64,000 nt of DNA from Paraburkholderia sejongensis (GCF_020880815.1 NZ_JAJITD010000022.1:62001-126000); one strand, 5' to 3'; counted from the stretch's first letter, positions 25,442-36,800 are shown. Notes: generated by a model from the letters alone, not told the origin. Translations and numbers: made by a program.

Positions 25442-25684
25442 ATGACCAGCCTCATTCTCAGCGACCTGTCCCACTGCGACGAACTCGACCGCAGCGAAGC
25501 GCAAGCAGTACGCGGTGGCAACGCCTGCTTCAAGCGCGAAGAACCGCAGTGGTGTCACCCTGAACCGCCGCGGGTTTGCGTGCCGCCGGTCTGGAACCCC
25601 TGCCCGCCGCCGGTGCACTACGGGTGCGAGCCGGTTCGTGTGCCCGGGTGCTATCCGCAGCCGGTGCATGTGGTGCCGTTGTAA
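25442..25684 (+). CDS. small peptide with double-glycine leader and CxP octapeptide repeats
   Basis: Peptide of 80 residues; ATG 25442 follows GGAGA. Residues 1-26 look like a double-glycine leader: MTSLILSDLSHCDELDRSEA followed by QAVRGG, with the usual Leu/Asp/Glu-rich helix and GG at 25-26. After the GG come six cysteines at residues 29, 38, 46, 54, 62 and 70; the last five are spaced exactly eight apart. Each of those five begins Cys-x-Pro (CHP, CVP, CPP, CEP, CYP). The segment is rich in Pro and Val. It could be a ribosomally made modified peptide, a metal-binding peptide or a secreted Cys-rich protein. No peptidase-ABC transporter or modifying enzyme is adjacent. I do not recognise the family. 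Confidence 0.75.
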   Translation: MTSLILSDLSHCDELDRSEAQAVRGGNACFKREEPQWCHPEPPRVCVPPVWNPCPPPVHYGCEPVRVPGCYPQPVHVVPL

Positions 25685-25745
25685 CCGCGGTCACCAATGC
25701 CGCGATGAACAGCGCGCGCCCTCGACGCGCGTTACGGTGCAAGCG

Positions 25746-25777
25746 CTGTGGCCCGCTCCCGATCGAGCGGACCACAG
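25746..25777. terminator. hairpin between the small peptide gene and the AhpD-like gene
   Basis: CTGTGGCCCGCT (25746-25757) and AGCGGACCACAG (25766-25777) pair with one mismatch around an 8-nt loop. It lies between convergent genes. There is no T tract, so it may be a weak terminator or an mRNA stabiliser. Confidence 0.4.
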
Positions 25778-25793
25778 TGTGCATCTCGTCCGC

Positions 25794-26186
25794 TCATTCG
25801 AAAGCGGGATCGATCGGCACGCGATAGCCCACCGCCAGACGATTGGTTTCGTTAGCCATCCCGACGATCGCGAGCAACTCGCCGAACATTTCGTCGGTCA
25901 TCCCGGCGCGGCGCGCCGCCGCCGTGTGACTCGCGACGCAGTAGCCGCAGTTGTTGGTCACACTGACCGCGACGTACAACAGTTCCTTGACGAGCGGATC
26001 GAGCGCGCCCGGCGCCATCACTTCTTTCAGGCTGTCCCATGTGCGCGCGAGCGTCGGCGGATGCTGCGCGATGTACTTCCAGAAGTTGTTGACGTCGTCG
26101 ACCTGGCGGGTCTGCTTGATGTCGTCATAGACGGCTTGCACTGCAGGCGGCGCGTCGGGGTAGTCGACCGGTTTGGACTGGGACAT
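25794..26186 (-). CDS. carboxymuconolactone decarboxylase/AhpD-like protein
   Basis: Protein of 130 residues in the AhpD-like fold. The redox motif is NNCGYCVASH with the conserved CxxC and following His. Other marks are LVKELLYVAVSVTN and MTDEMFGELLAIVGMAN. Members of this family act as alkylhydroperoxidase partners or decarboxylases; the CxxC-His set favours the peroxidase-type activity. It stands 49 bases before manC in the same direction, but nothing ties it to capsule synthesis. Confidence 0.85.
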   Translation of the reverse strand: MSQSKPVDYPDAPPAVQAVYDDIKQTRQVDDVNNFWKYIAQHPPTLARTWDSLKEVMAPGALDPLVKELLYVAVSVTNNCGYCVASHTAAARRAGMTDEMFGELLAIVGMANETNRLAVGYRVPIDPAFE

Positions 26187-26235
26187 ACGTTCTCCTGTTC
26201 CTGGTGATTAACTTCGACGAGCCGCCCGAACGGCA

Positions 26236-27666
26236 TCAAGCCTTGGGCACTCGCCCGTAGGTGTCCTCGAAGCGCACGATATCATCTTCGCCGAGATACG
26301 CGCCCGATTGCACCTCGATCAGCTCGAGCGGAATCTTGCCCGGATTCAGCAAGCGGTGCGTGACGCCGAGCGGAATATAGGTCGACTGGTTTTCGGTCAA
26401 CATGATTTCCTTGTCGCCGTTCGTCACCAGCGCGGTGCCCTTCACGACGATCCAGTGCTCCGCGCGATGATGATGCATCTGCAGACTCAATTGCGCGCCC
26501 GGATTGACCTCGATGCGTTTGACCTGGAAGCGATCGCCGTTATCGATGCCTTCGTACGAGCCCCACGGCCGCACCACGCGCCGATGCGTGACTGACTCGT
26601 GACGGCCAAGCGCATTGAGTTGCGTGACGATTTTCTTGACGTCCTGCGCGAGGTCGCGACGCGCGACGAGCACCGCATCGGCGGTCTCGACGATCACCAC
26701 GTTCTCGAGGCCGATCGCGGCGACCAGACGATGCTCGGCGCGGATATACGAATTGCTCACCGCATCGGTCAGCACGTCGCCGATCAACGTATTGTTCTGC
26801 GCATCGCGCTCGGCAATGTCGGCCAGCGCGGTCCACGAGCCGATATCGTTCCAGCCGAGATCCGCGACCGCGATCACCGCCGCGCACTGCGTCTTCTCCA
26901 TCACCGCGTGGTCGACGGAGATGTCCGGGCAGGCGGCGAACGCTTCGGCGTCGAGCCGCACGAAGTCGCGATCCTGCTGCGCCGCCTGCAACGACGCTTC
27001 GGCATGGCGGGCAACGTCCGGTTGGTAGCGGCGCAACTCGTCCATGTAGGTCGACGCTTTCAGCATGAACATGCCGCTATTCCAGTAGTAGCCGCCTTCG
27101 TCGATGAATCGCTGCGCGGTCGCCGCGTTGGGCTTCTCGACGAACGAGTCGACCGCGAAGTTTTGCGTACCGTCGATCAGCCGCGCACCCGCGCGAATGT
27201 ACCCGTAGCCGGTATGCGGCTCGGTCGGCGTGATACCGAAGGTGACGAGGCGGCCGTCGTGTGCGATGTGCGCGGCCGCTTCGGCCGCTTTCACAAATGC
27301 AGCCTCGCCCGCGATCACGTGGTCTGACGGCAGCACCAGCAGCAACGCATCCGCCGACTCGCGCAACGCGAGCAATGCAGCTACGGCGATGGCCGCCGCG
27401 GTATTACGGCTCGCCGGTTCGAGAACGATGGCGGCCGCTTGCACGTCGACCTCGCGCAACTGCTCGGCGACGAGGAAACGCTGTTCGTTGTTCGTCACGA
27501 CGAGCGGCGCCGCGATATCGGCGATGCCGCGCAACCGCAAGGCGGTTTGCTGAACCAGCGTGTGTTCGCCGGTCAGCTTCAGATACTGCTTCGGATAGCC
27601 GCCGCGCGACATCGGCCACAAACGTGTGCCGCTACCGCCACAAAGAATCACCGGATGAATTTGCAT
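26236..27666 (-). CDS. manC: mannose-1-phosphate guanylyltransferase/mannose-6-phosphate isomerase
   Basis: Bifunctional enzyme of 476 residues giving GDP-mannose, the precursor used by Gmd (48347-49381). The nucleotidyltransferase signature is ILCGGSGTRLWPMSR followed by GGYPKQYL. The C-terminal cupin isomerase domain (about residues 350-470) has RPWGSYEGIDNGDRFQVKRI and MHHHRAEHWIVVKGTA. ATG 27666 follows AAGGA by 8 nt. It is the promoter-distal end of the left arm of the capsule locus. Confidence 0.93.
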   Translation of the reverse strand: MQIHPVILCGGSGTRLWPMSRGGYPKQYLKLTGEHTLVQQTALRLRGIADIAAPLVVTNNEQRFLVAEQLREVDVQAAAIVLEPASRNTAAAIAVAALLALRESADALLLVLPSDHVIAGEAAFVKAAEAAAHIAHDGRLVTFGITPTEPHTGYGYIRAGARLIDGTQNFAVDSFVEKPNAATAQRFIDEGGYYWNSGMFMLKASTYMDELRRYQPDVARHAEASLQAAQQDRDFVRLDAEAFAACPDISVDHAVMEKTQCAAVIAVADLGWNDIGSWTALADIAERDAQNNTLIGDVLTDAVSNSYIRAEHRLVAAIGLENVVIVETADAVLVARRDLAQDVKKIVTQLNALGRHESVTHRRVVRPWGSYEGIDNGDRFQVKRIEVNPGAQLSLQMHHHRAEHWIVVKGTALVTNGDKEIMLTENQSTYIPLGVTHRLLNPGKIPLELIEVQSGAYLGEDDIVRFEDTYGRVPKA

Positions 27667-27768
27667 GAACTCGTTCCTTCTATGTCTTATTTCGTTCGTT
27701 GATCGATCACATCGCGCGTTGAGCACTCGCGCTGCGTCATGTTTCGCGTCCGCCCGTCACAGCGCACA

Positions 27769-28476
27769 TCAATTTTTTTCCAGCCATTTCATCCGTACGG
27801 ATTCGAGTTCGCGCGGCAAACGTGGCGAGATCGCCGCGCGGCGCGGTAACTCGACAAAACCAAGGCGCCGGTATAGATCGGATGCACGGGTATTGCTCAC
27901 CAGCACGTCGAGCACGAGTTGCCCGGAGCGCCCGGCGTCCGCTGTCGGACTGCTCGGGTTCGCCAAACCGGCTGCGCGGATCGCGTCGGCAAACAGCGCG
28001 CTGAACACGCCGGTGCCACGCATGCTCTCGTGCGTCGCGCAGTGCGCGATCAGCGTCTGCGTCGACTTCGGCGCCGGCAACTCGCTTTCGAGCACGAGCC
28101 CGCGCAATAGCATGCGGACGGTACGCAACACGCCGAAATGCAGCAACAACATCAGGGCGACATGCGGATCGTCGAGCCACCTGGTGCGGCCATCATGGAT
28201 CGCGAGTATGCCGACCGGCCGATCGTCCCGCGTCACCGCCACGCGGTGGCGCTTATAGGAAAACCGTCCGAATTTCGACGCGAACGCAAAGGCCAGAAAC
28301 CGCACGCACTCGTCGGCCGGTTCCCCCAGAAAGAAGCCGAATTCGCGCACGCCCGATGCAAAAATCAGTGGCGCGCAAGCATGAGCGTCGTCGGCTCGCG
28401 CCGCGCGAAAGCGCAGCGAAACTGGTCCGCCGTCCAGAGGAGGTGCGGACCGGCGCACGGAATCTGTCGCATTCAT
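27769..28476 (-). CDS. GNAT family N-acetyltransferase
   Basis: Acyl- or acetyltransferase of 235 residues. The acyl-CoA binding region is ATHESMRGTGVFSALF with the RGTG loop, and the C-terminal segment SNTRASDLYRRLGFVEL is typical of GNAT. It lies 35 bases after the AONS-like gene and 103 bases before manC, so it is probably part of the capsule operon. It could acylate an amino group made by the AONS-like enzyme or an amino sugar; both are inferences. Confidence 0.8.
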   Translation of the reverse strand: MNATDSVRRSAPPLDGGPVSLRFRAARADDAHACAPLIFASGVREFGFFLGEPADECVRFLAFAFASKFGRFSYKRHRVAVTRDDRPVGILAIHDGRTRWLDDPHVALMLLLHFGVLRTVRMLLRGLVLESELPAPKSTQTLIAHCATHESMRGTGVFSALFADAIRAAGLANPSSPTADAGRSGQLVLDVLVSNTRASDLYRRLGFVELPRRAAISPRLPRELESVRMKWLEKN

Positions 28477-28511
28477 GGCGAGTGGTGTCTTCTGGTTGGT
28501 CCGTGTTCGGC

Positions 28512-29849
28512 TTAGCGAGCGACGCGCTTGAGCGCCGCGATCGTGCGGCTGATCTGTTCGGGTTCGTGCGTCGAGCAGATGAAAAAGCGCAGCCGCGCGG
28601 CCTTCTCCTCGACTGCCGGATAAAAAATCGGTTGCACGTTAATTCCATCTTCGAACATGGCATTCGCCCATTGCGCGGCCTTCAGCGTGCTGCCGGTAAT
28701 GATCGGTACGACTGCATATCCGGCGCTCTTGCCAGTGTCGAGTCCGGCGGCACGCGCTTCGTCCAGAAACTGCCGTCCGCGCGCGCGCAAACGCGCGACC
28801 CGCTCGGGTTCGGCGATCAACCGTTCGAGCGCGGCAAGCGACGCCGCTGCCAGCGTCGGTGCAAGACCCACGCTATACAGGAACCCCGGCGCCAGATGGC
28901 GCAAGATGTCAATCAACGGCTGCGAGCCAGCAATAAAGCCGCCGCAGCCGGCGAGCGTCTTGCTGAGCGTGCCCATCCAGATATCGACATCGCCGCTCGC
29001 AACATCGCAATGCTCGCGCACGCCTTTGCCGCGTTCACCGAGCACACCGAGCGAATGCGCTTCATCGACCATCAGGAACGCCGCATGCCGGCGTTTGATG
29101 TCGACGAACTGTGCGAGATCCGGAATATCGCCGTCCATGCTGTACAGACCTTCGATCGCGATCAGCACGCGCCGGTAGTCTTGCCGCACGCGGGCGAGCA
29201 GCGTGTCGAGCGCCTGCCAGTCGTTGTGCGCAAAACTGAGCCGCTTCGCGCCGCTCAACTGCGCCCCCTGCACGATGCTGTTGTGCGCGAGCGAGTCGTG
29301 CACGATCAGATCGCCGGGCCCGAACAGTGAGCCGATCACCGTCACATTGGTTGCGTGACCGCTGACGAACACCACGCAGTCGTCGACTTCGTAGAACGAC
29401 GCAAGCGCGCTTTCGAGTTCACGCTGTGCGGGCCGCTCGCCCGCGACCATCCGGCTTGCCGAAGCCGATGTGCCATAGCGGTCGATCGCGTCTTTCGCAC
29501 GCGCGCATACCTGCGGATCGCCAGCCAGACCGAGGTAGTTGTAGTTCGCGTAGTTCAGATACTCCGCGCCGCCGATGCACGTCGTCGCGCCGGCCACACC
29601 TTCATGCACCCGGAAGAACGGCGACTGCACCTTCAGCTTGTCGCCCATCTGCCGCAGGATCTCGACTTGCTGGTAGCCCGGCATGCTTTCGAAGCTACAT
29701 AGTCCGGCGCGCGCGGCGTCCTGCGTCGTGCGCGCGGCGCTGGCCGCGAGCGGCGCGCCCGGCTCGCGCGCATCCTCGGACACGCGTTCCAGTTGCCTCA
29801 TCAACGCCTTCGCAGCCAGTTGCTGGCGAAGGCTATCACCCAGTCCCAT
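28512..29849 (-). CDS. alpha-oxoamine synthase (serine palmitoyltransferase/AONS-like), WcbT-like
   Basis: PLP-dependent enzyme of 445 residues that condenses an acyl thioester with an amino acid and releases CO2. The fold marks are SASASRMVAGERPAQRELE, SGHATNVTVIGSLF, NSIVQGAQLSGA, LMVDEAHSLGVLG (PLP-ring Asp and His) and GTLSKTLAGCGGF with the Schiff-base Lys. The first 60 residues are longer than in BioF or KBL. The upstream PKS ends in its own ACP with no release domain, so this enzyme could release the chain as a beta-ketoamine, as SPT does for sphingoid bases. The B. pseudomallei capsule gene wcbT is, from memory, the counterpart. Confidence 0.85.
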   Translation of the reverse strand: MGLGDSLRQQLAAKALMRQLERVSEDAREPGAPLAASAARTTQDAARAGLCSFESMPGYQQVEILRQMGDKLKVQSPFFRVHEGVAGATTCIGGAEYLNYANYNYLGLAGDPQVCARAKDAIDRYGTSASASRMVAGERPAQRELESALASFYEVDDCVVFVSGHATNVTVIGSLFGPGDLIVHDSLAHNSIVQGAQLSGAKRLSFAHNDWQALDTLLARVRQDYRRVLIAIEGLYSMDGDIPDLAQFVDIKRRHAAFLMVDEAHSLGVLGERGKGVREHCDVASGDVDIWMGTLSKTLAGCGGFIAGSQPLIDILRHLAPGFLYSVGLAPTLAAASLAALERLIAEPERVARLRARGRQFLDEARAAGLDTGKSAGYAVVPIITGSTLKAAQWANAMFEDGINVQPIFYPAVEEKAARLRFFICSTHEPEQISRTIAALKRVAR

Positions 29850-29912
29850 AGTGTTCGCTAACCCCGTATCCGGCTCTTCGATGAGCCTCTTGTCCTGATG
29901 CGAGCCGGTCGT

Positions 29913-30827
29913 TCAGCCCGCAAATTCGGCCCATTCCCACGCGTCGCGATCCGCGAGCAGCGCGGCGATGAGCCGGTAATTCATTTCGTGACTCGGCCGC
30001 AGCGCGTTCACGCGGCCCAGCAGCGGCGCACCGGCCATCGCCATGTCGCCGACCAGATCGAGGACCCGGTGCCGTACGAATTCGTCCGGCACGCGCATGC
30101 CGCCGATCACCCTGTTGCCGACGATTGCGGCGGTGCACGACAGGCGCGCGCCGCGCAGGATCGGCATGCCGCGCAGGTAACCGGCAACGATCGCGGGAAT
30201 CGCCCATTTGACGCGACCATACGAGCGCGACGGCGCGATCTCGCCGGCAAAGCTCGTCGGCGTCAACGCGCCTTCCCAGCACAAAGCGCCGAAGCCTTTC
30301 AGATCGTTGCGCACATTCATCTCATACGCGTTCGCCGGTTCGATCGACATACTGCGTTCGTCGCGCGTGCCGATTCCATCGCCGATTTTCACCGTACGCA
30401 GCACACGAATGAAGCGCTTTGCAAGCGGCAGCTCAGTGCGGCCACACGCGCGAATCGCGTCGAGCCACGGTTGCGCGCTGCCGTCCAGAATTGGCACTTC
30501 CTCCGCGTCGAGTTCGACGGTCGCGCGATCGATTTCGCAAGTGAGCAGTGAAGCGAGCAGATGCTCGACCGTACGCACTCGCACGCCGCCACCGGCTTCG
30601 AGCATCGTGCAGAGCGGCTGGCCGCGCCGTAGCACGTGATCGACCTCAAACTCGGCGAGCACACGGCCGTGCCGCACGCGCCGAAAGACGATGCCGCGCG
30701 GACCGCTCGCGGTGCCCGGCACAATCCGCACGTTCACGCGCCGGCCGGTATGCAGACCGTGACCGCTCAACGTCAACTCGCGCGCGAGCGTCCCTTCGCG
30801 GTGGCTCCAGCCAGCGGGCGCGCGCAT
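29913..30827 (-). CDS. LpxC-like UDP-acyl-N-acetylglucosamine deacetylase paralogue
   Basis: Protein of 304 residues in the LpxC family (zinc-dependent removal of acetate from UDP-3-O-acyl-GlcNAc). The catalytic set is present: Glu88 and zinc ligand His89 in TVEHLLASL, zinc ligands His253 and Asp257 in FVRHRVLDLVGD, and the general base His280 in RPSHEMNY. It starts at ATG 30827, one base into the PKS stop (TGATG). Essential LpxC genes sit in the division cluster, so this is a second, capsule-dedicated enzyme. It probably deacetylates a lipid-linked or nucleotide sugar of the capsule. Confidence 0.88.
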   Translation of the reverse strand: MRAPAGWSHREGTLARELTLSGHGLHTGRRVNVRIVPGTASGPRGIVFRRVRHGRVLAEFEVDHVLRRGQPLCTMLEAGGGVRVRTVEHLLASLLTCEIDRATVELDAEEVPILDGSAQPWLDAIRACGRTELPLAKRFIRVLRTVKIGDGIGTRDERSMSIEPANAYEMNVRNDLKGFGALCWEGALTPTSFAGEIAPSRSYGRVKWAIPAIVAGYLRGMPILRGARLSCTAAIVGNRVIGGMRVPDEFVRHRVLDLVGDMAMAGAPLLGRVNALRPSHEMNYRLIAALLADRDAWEWAEFAG

Positions 30828-33800
30828 CAAACCTGCTCCACGACGCCGGACTGCGCGGACAACGCATCGGCCACGTCGGCAAGCGCGTGTGCGCCGACAT
30901 CGAGCGCGTGCTGCGCGGCGACGGCCGCGACCTGCGCAGCGACGCTGTTCGGCTCGAGGGCATCGTCCTCGGTCTGAAGCGATTCGACGATCCGTTGCGC
31001 GAGGGTATGAACGGTCGCGCCTTCGGCCATCGTCATCATCGACAGCTTGACCTCGAAGCGCTCTTCGATCGCCATCCCCAGTTCCATGCCCATCAGCGAG
31101 TCCATGCCCATCTCGAGAATCGAGCGGCCGGTTTCGATTTTCTCCGGCGACATATGCAGGATCCGCGCGATCTGCGCCTGCAAGGTCTCCTCGACCAGTC
31201 GAATCGCATCGGCAAACGGCATCGCCGCGAGTTGCTCGCGCATCTGCACGCTGCCCTGATGCGCCGCTTCATGGCTGCCGCACGCGTGCAATTCGACGTA
31301 GCGATGCGCACGCGCCGCCGGCATGCCGAGTGCAAGCGCCTGCCAGTCGAGTCGCACCACCGCGTCGCCGGCGCTCATGTCAAGCAGCGCGCGTTCGAGT
31401 GCGGCCAGAGCCTCGTCCGACGTGATCGACACGCCACCGATACGCGATTGCAATGCCTCGCGCGTTTCCGCGTTGCGCGCGAGGAAACCGACGTCGTCCA
31501 ATGGGCCCCACGCCATGCAGGTACCCGGCAAGCCGGCCGCGCGCCGTTGTGCGATCAGTGCTTCGAGGAAGCTGTTGGCCGCGACGTAACTCGACTGCCC
31601 CGGATTGCCGAGGAAGGTCGTCGCCGACGAATAGAGCACGAAGAAATCGAGCGACAGGCCGCGAGTCGCACGATGCAGATTCCACGCGCCCGCCAGCTTC
31701 GGCGCGAGCACCGCGGCAAAACGTTGGGAGTCCAGATTGCGCACGAGCCCGTCGTCGATCACCATCGCCGAATGCAGCACCCCTTTCAATGGCGTGCGGC
31801 GTTGCGCGATCTCCGCGAGCAGCGCGTCGAGCGCGGCCGCGTCGGTCACGTCGCACGCGACCGCGTGAACTTCCGTGCCGTTGTTCGCACGCCAACGCGC
31901 CGCCTCCTCGCGCATCTCGGGCGCGAGCGTGCCCGAGCGGCTCGCGAGCGTCAGATGACGCGCGCCACGAGACATCATCCAGCGCGCGGTTGCAAAGCCG
32001 AGGCCGCCGGTGCCGCCGACCACCAGATACGCGGCCGCCGGATCGAGCTGCAGCGTCGCGGCGGTATCCGCGCTTCGCGTGGGACTGGGCGTGCCTGCCG
32101 GATAGGTGACGAGAACCTTGCCGATCTGCCTGGCCTGCTGCATATGGCGGAATGCTTCTTCGACCCGCTCGGCCGGAAACGCTCGATACGGTAGCGGATG
32201 CAGCACGCCATCGGTGAATAGCCGCATCACCTCTTCGAACAGCCGCGCGGTGAGATCCGGCAGAGCGCTCATCAACTGGTCCGCGTCGATGCCGAAATAA
32301 CTGATGTTGTTGCGAAACGGCCGCAAACCAATGCGGCTGTTCTCATAGAAATCGCGCTTGCCGAGTTCGAGGAAGCGGCCAAACGGACGCAGCGTGTCGA
32401 TGCTGCGCACCATCGCTTCACCGGCCAGCGAATTGAGCACGATATCGACGCCCGCGCCCTGGGTGCGCTCGCGAATCTGGTCGGCGAACGCGAGGCTGCG
32501 CGAATCGAATACGTGGTCCGCACCGAGCAGACGCACGAACTCGCGCTTTTCGCGGCTCCCCGCGGTTGCGAAGACTTCCGCGCCGAAATGCCGCGCGAGC
32601 TGGATCGCCGCGATGCCGACGCCGCCCGCCGCGCCGTGCACGAGCACCCGCTCGCCGCGCCGCAGACGTGCAAGCTCGCACAACGCGTAGTACGCGGTAA
32701 AGAAGGTGGTCGGCACCGTGGCCGCCTCTTCGAAGGTCAAGCGCGCGGGTTTGTGCGCGATCGCCTGGGTGGTGGTGCGCACGTGGCTTGCGAACGATGC
32801 CGGCGCGAAACCGAGCACTGCGTCGCCCGGCGCGAAACGCTGCACGTCGCGGCCGACGCGCGTGATGCGCCCTGACAGTTCCATGCCGACCGTCGCGCCC
32901 GCAAAGCCGTTTTCGACCGCCTCATCGGACAGCAGCCCCATCGCGTACATCACGTCGCGGAAATTCAGGCCCGTCGCGACCGGCTCGATTTCGACTTCGT
33001 CTGCCGCGAGTTCGCGCTGCGGCAGTGCGAACCATTCGAGATTGCGCAACGAACCCGGCGACGCGAAGCCCAGCACCGCTGGCTGGTTGCGCGCGCGCAG
33101 CGGTTCGGCGGCGCGGCTACGCCGCTCGGCCTCCGGCGTCGGCAGCATGCGCGTCACGTAGCGGCCTTGCTGCGTCAGCAGCACTTCTTCCTCACCGTCG
33201 TTCGCGAGCAGTTCGCGCGCGAGCAGCGCCATAGCATCGCGCTCGCCGACCGACACGTCGACCAGGCGACACGACAGTTCGGGATGCTCATTAGCGAGCA
33301 CACGGCCAAGCCCCCACATCGCCGCCTGTTCAGGACGCAACGACATCGCCTGCGCGAACGCAGTCGCGACCGACGCGCCGCCGCGCGTGACGATCCAAAG
33401 TTGCGGCTGCACGATGGCAGGCGTTGCGGCCAGATCGCGCACGAGTTGCGCGAGCGCGAGCGTGGTCTGCTGCTGGACGACCATCACCTCCGCGCCATCG
33501 GCCTCGCTCGACAGCGACTGGTCCGGTGCGATGAATACGACGTGATGCGCGACACCGGCCGGCGCGGCCAGTTGGCCCGGATCACGATGCGAGGACGGCA
33601 GAGCGCTGCTCGATGCCGTGTGACCGGCCGCTCGGAGCGCCGCGGTGAGTCTGTCGTCGATAGCCTCAGCGGTTGCGAACAGCAATGACCAATGCGCGGG
33701 CGCGCTGTTGGCCGTAAGCGCCGCGCCCCGCTCGTCAGCGGCTGCCGCTTGCGGCGCGCGCGCCACTAGCAGCGTCGGTGCGCCTTCGAAGTCGAGCGCC

Positions 33801-36800
33801 TGCTCCGTATCGCGCGTGATCTGTTCGAAGCCAGCCTGCTCGAGTAACTGGGTCAGTGCATGCGGCGACAACCAGGCAGCCCGACGCGCGTTGCCATGCG
33901 CGGCGTCCGCGTCGAGATCGAACACGAGGTCGGCAAACCGGCTATTGCGCGGCTCGGCGATCACCAGCAGCGCGCCCGGCGCGAGCCACTCGCGCAGCGC
34001 GGCAAGCAGCGCGCGCGGTTCGCACTGCGAGGCCAACACATGGCTCGCAATCAGAACATCGTAGCGTTCGTTGCCATCGACGCCGATCAGACGCGTCGTC
34101 TCGCCAAACTCGACGGTGGCGACATGCAGCGTCGGATGCTCGCTCGCATCGAAGCCGCTCAGTTGTTCGCGGGTGCCGGCGATCGTGTAATCGCAACGCG
34201 ACACCGGCACATGAATCGCCAGCGGATGCAGCACGTCGCTCAGCGGCGAATCGAGTTCGAGGACACGCAGACGCCGCGGCTCGTTCCAGCTTTCGATCGC
34301 GCGATACAGGCAGGCGCCGGTCAGCGCGTTCGCATGTGCCCACGTCGGCGACGCTTCAAAGAAATGCTCGACGAGACTGCTGCGCGACGGCGGCAAGATC
34401 TGCGCGCCGCTGACGTCGCCGCGCAACACGGCCGGCAACGCCGCGCCGCAATGCGCGAGCAGCGTCAATTCGGCGACGTGCGCAGGCGATTGCGCGAGCA
34501 GTTCGCGCCACAGTTCATCGATTGCGGGCAGGCTTGCGCAGGCCTCATCGTCCCGCACGAGGCGAGCACCGTCGCGGCGCGCAAGACCGTCTTCGACTGC
34601 GATTTGCGCAAGCCGCGCCAGCAACGCCGGATGCGCGCAATCAGGCAGCGTAGGCTGGGCGAACACCTGCAACGCGTCAAGCGCGCGCAATGCATAGGCG
34701 CCCGCCAGCACGTCCAGCAGCGGCAGCATTTCGGTCAGATGGGAATGCCGGCGCGCTTCGTCTTCCTGCGTGGCCAGCGTGGCGCTTGCGTCCGCGAGCA
34801 ACGCGGCGGGTGCGAGCAGCCCGCGCGCGTCGACTTCGCCGGCCAGCGGCTTCGCTTCGGCAATATACGTAAAGCGCCCGGGCGGCTGCTGACGCCGGCT
34901 CAACAGATCGACGCGCCGGAACCGGCAGGAGCTCAGGCGTGCGACGATCGTGCCTTGTGCGTCCGCGAATTCGAACGATGCGACGACCGAATGCGGGCTG
35001 CGCCGCTCGATGCGCGCGAGCACATAACGGATCGCGTCGCCGCGCAGATAGTCGATGCGGCCAAGTTGCACCGGCACATACGCCGCCTGCTCGAGTTCGC
35101 CGTGCTGCGGCACTGCAAGCAGCGCGAAGAGCGGATGGAAGCCGCTGTCCATCAATGCGGGATGCAACGCATAGGCACTTGCCGCATCGGCTGCTTGCGA
35201 GAGCACGCCGGGCATCTCCACTTCGGCCAGTGCCAGTTCAGCGCCGGCGTCGACGTGCACAGCGCGGACCCAGCGGAATGCGGGGCCGTAGCTCAGCCCG
35301 ATCGCCGCGGTATTCGCGTACAGCGTGTCACCGGACATCCCCGGTTGCGCGAGCAGTTCGCCGATCAGCGTGCTCGGCAACGCGCCCGCTGCTGCGTTCG
35401 CGCTCAACCCACAACCGCTCGCGAGCAGGCGGCCCGTGACGTTCAGCGACCACGCTTCGTCGGACATCCGGTCGCGCGTTTCGATCGTGAAGTTGGCGGT
35501 GCGTACGTCGACGGTGAAGCGGAACAGCTTCGAATGCTGCGGCTGGAACACGACCGGCAAACGGATTTCGATGTTCTCGACCGCGCAACTCGTCGTGCCG
35601 AAATGCACACGCGCGGCAGCCAGCGCCATTTCGACGTAGCCCGCGCCGGGAAACGCCGCGCCGCCATCGACGACGTGATCGGCAAGCATCGGCAGACCCG
35701 TTGGGTCAAGCTGGTTTTCCCACGCGAGCGCATGCTCGTGCAAACGATAGCCGAGCAGCGGATGCTCGCGATGTCGATAGACGAGGTTGTACGCCTCGGG
35801 CGTCGGCCCGAGCCAATGGTGTTCGTGCTGCCACGGATACGACGGCAACGCCACCCGTTCGCCACGCAACGCGCGCGGTGCGAAGCGCTCCAGGTCGACG
35901 CGCGCACCGTTTGCAATGACCGTGTGGATCGCGTGATGCAGCATCTGCGCGCTGTCGTGATTGCGCTTGAGGGTTGCAAGCGAGCGGCCGGCGACACGCG
36001 CGTCGTCGAGTACCTGCGTCACGTAGGTGCGCAGAATCGAATGCGGGCCGACTTCGAGGAACAGGCGCACGCCGGCTTGCGCGATGCGTGCGATCGCCTC
36101 GCCGAAACGCACCGGCTCGCGGATGTTGCGCCACCAGTAACGCGCGTCCAGTTCGGTGCCCGCGAGTACGTCGCCGGTCACCGTCGACACGAAAGTGCGC
36201 GGCGCCGGATTCGGCGCGAGGTCCGCGAGACCCGCGAGCACGCCCGGCTCGATCGGGTCCATCTGGCGGCTGTGGAACGCATAGTCAAGATCGAGCAACT
36301 GGAAGAAGCGGCCGCTCTGCTTGACGGCCGTTTCGAGGGTCCGCAACGCATCGAGAGGACCCGCGAGCGTGACCGCTTGCGGGCTGTTGACGCCCGCAAT
36401 TTCCACCTGCGTTTCGACGTTCAGTTGCGCGATGAGTGCATGCATCGCGGCTTCGCCGAGACCGGCGGCCGCCATTCTGCCGGTGCCGCGCGTAGTGGCT
36501 TGCGCGCGACTGCGAATCTTGATTACGTGCACGGCCTGTGCGAGCGTCAACGCGCCCGCGGCCCACGCCGCCGCGACTTCACCGACGCTGTGGCCGACGC
36601 AGGTGTCGTACGCAACGCCACGCGCTTCGAGCACCCGCACCACGCCGACCTGAATTGCGAACAGCAGTGGCTGCGAATGCTCGGTAGCCGCGAGTGTTTC
36701 AGCGCTGGCGCCTTCACGCAGCACCGCCAGCAACGAAGGACTGCCGTCTGCGCGCCACAACGCGTCGAGTTCTTCGAGTGCGGAGTTGAACACCGGTTCC

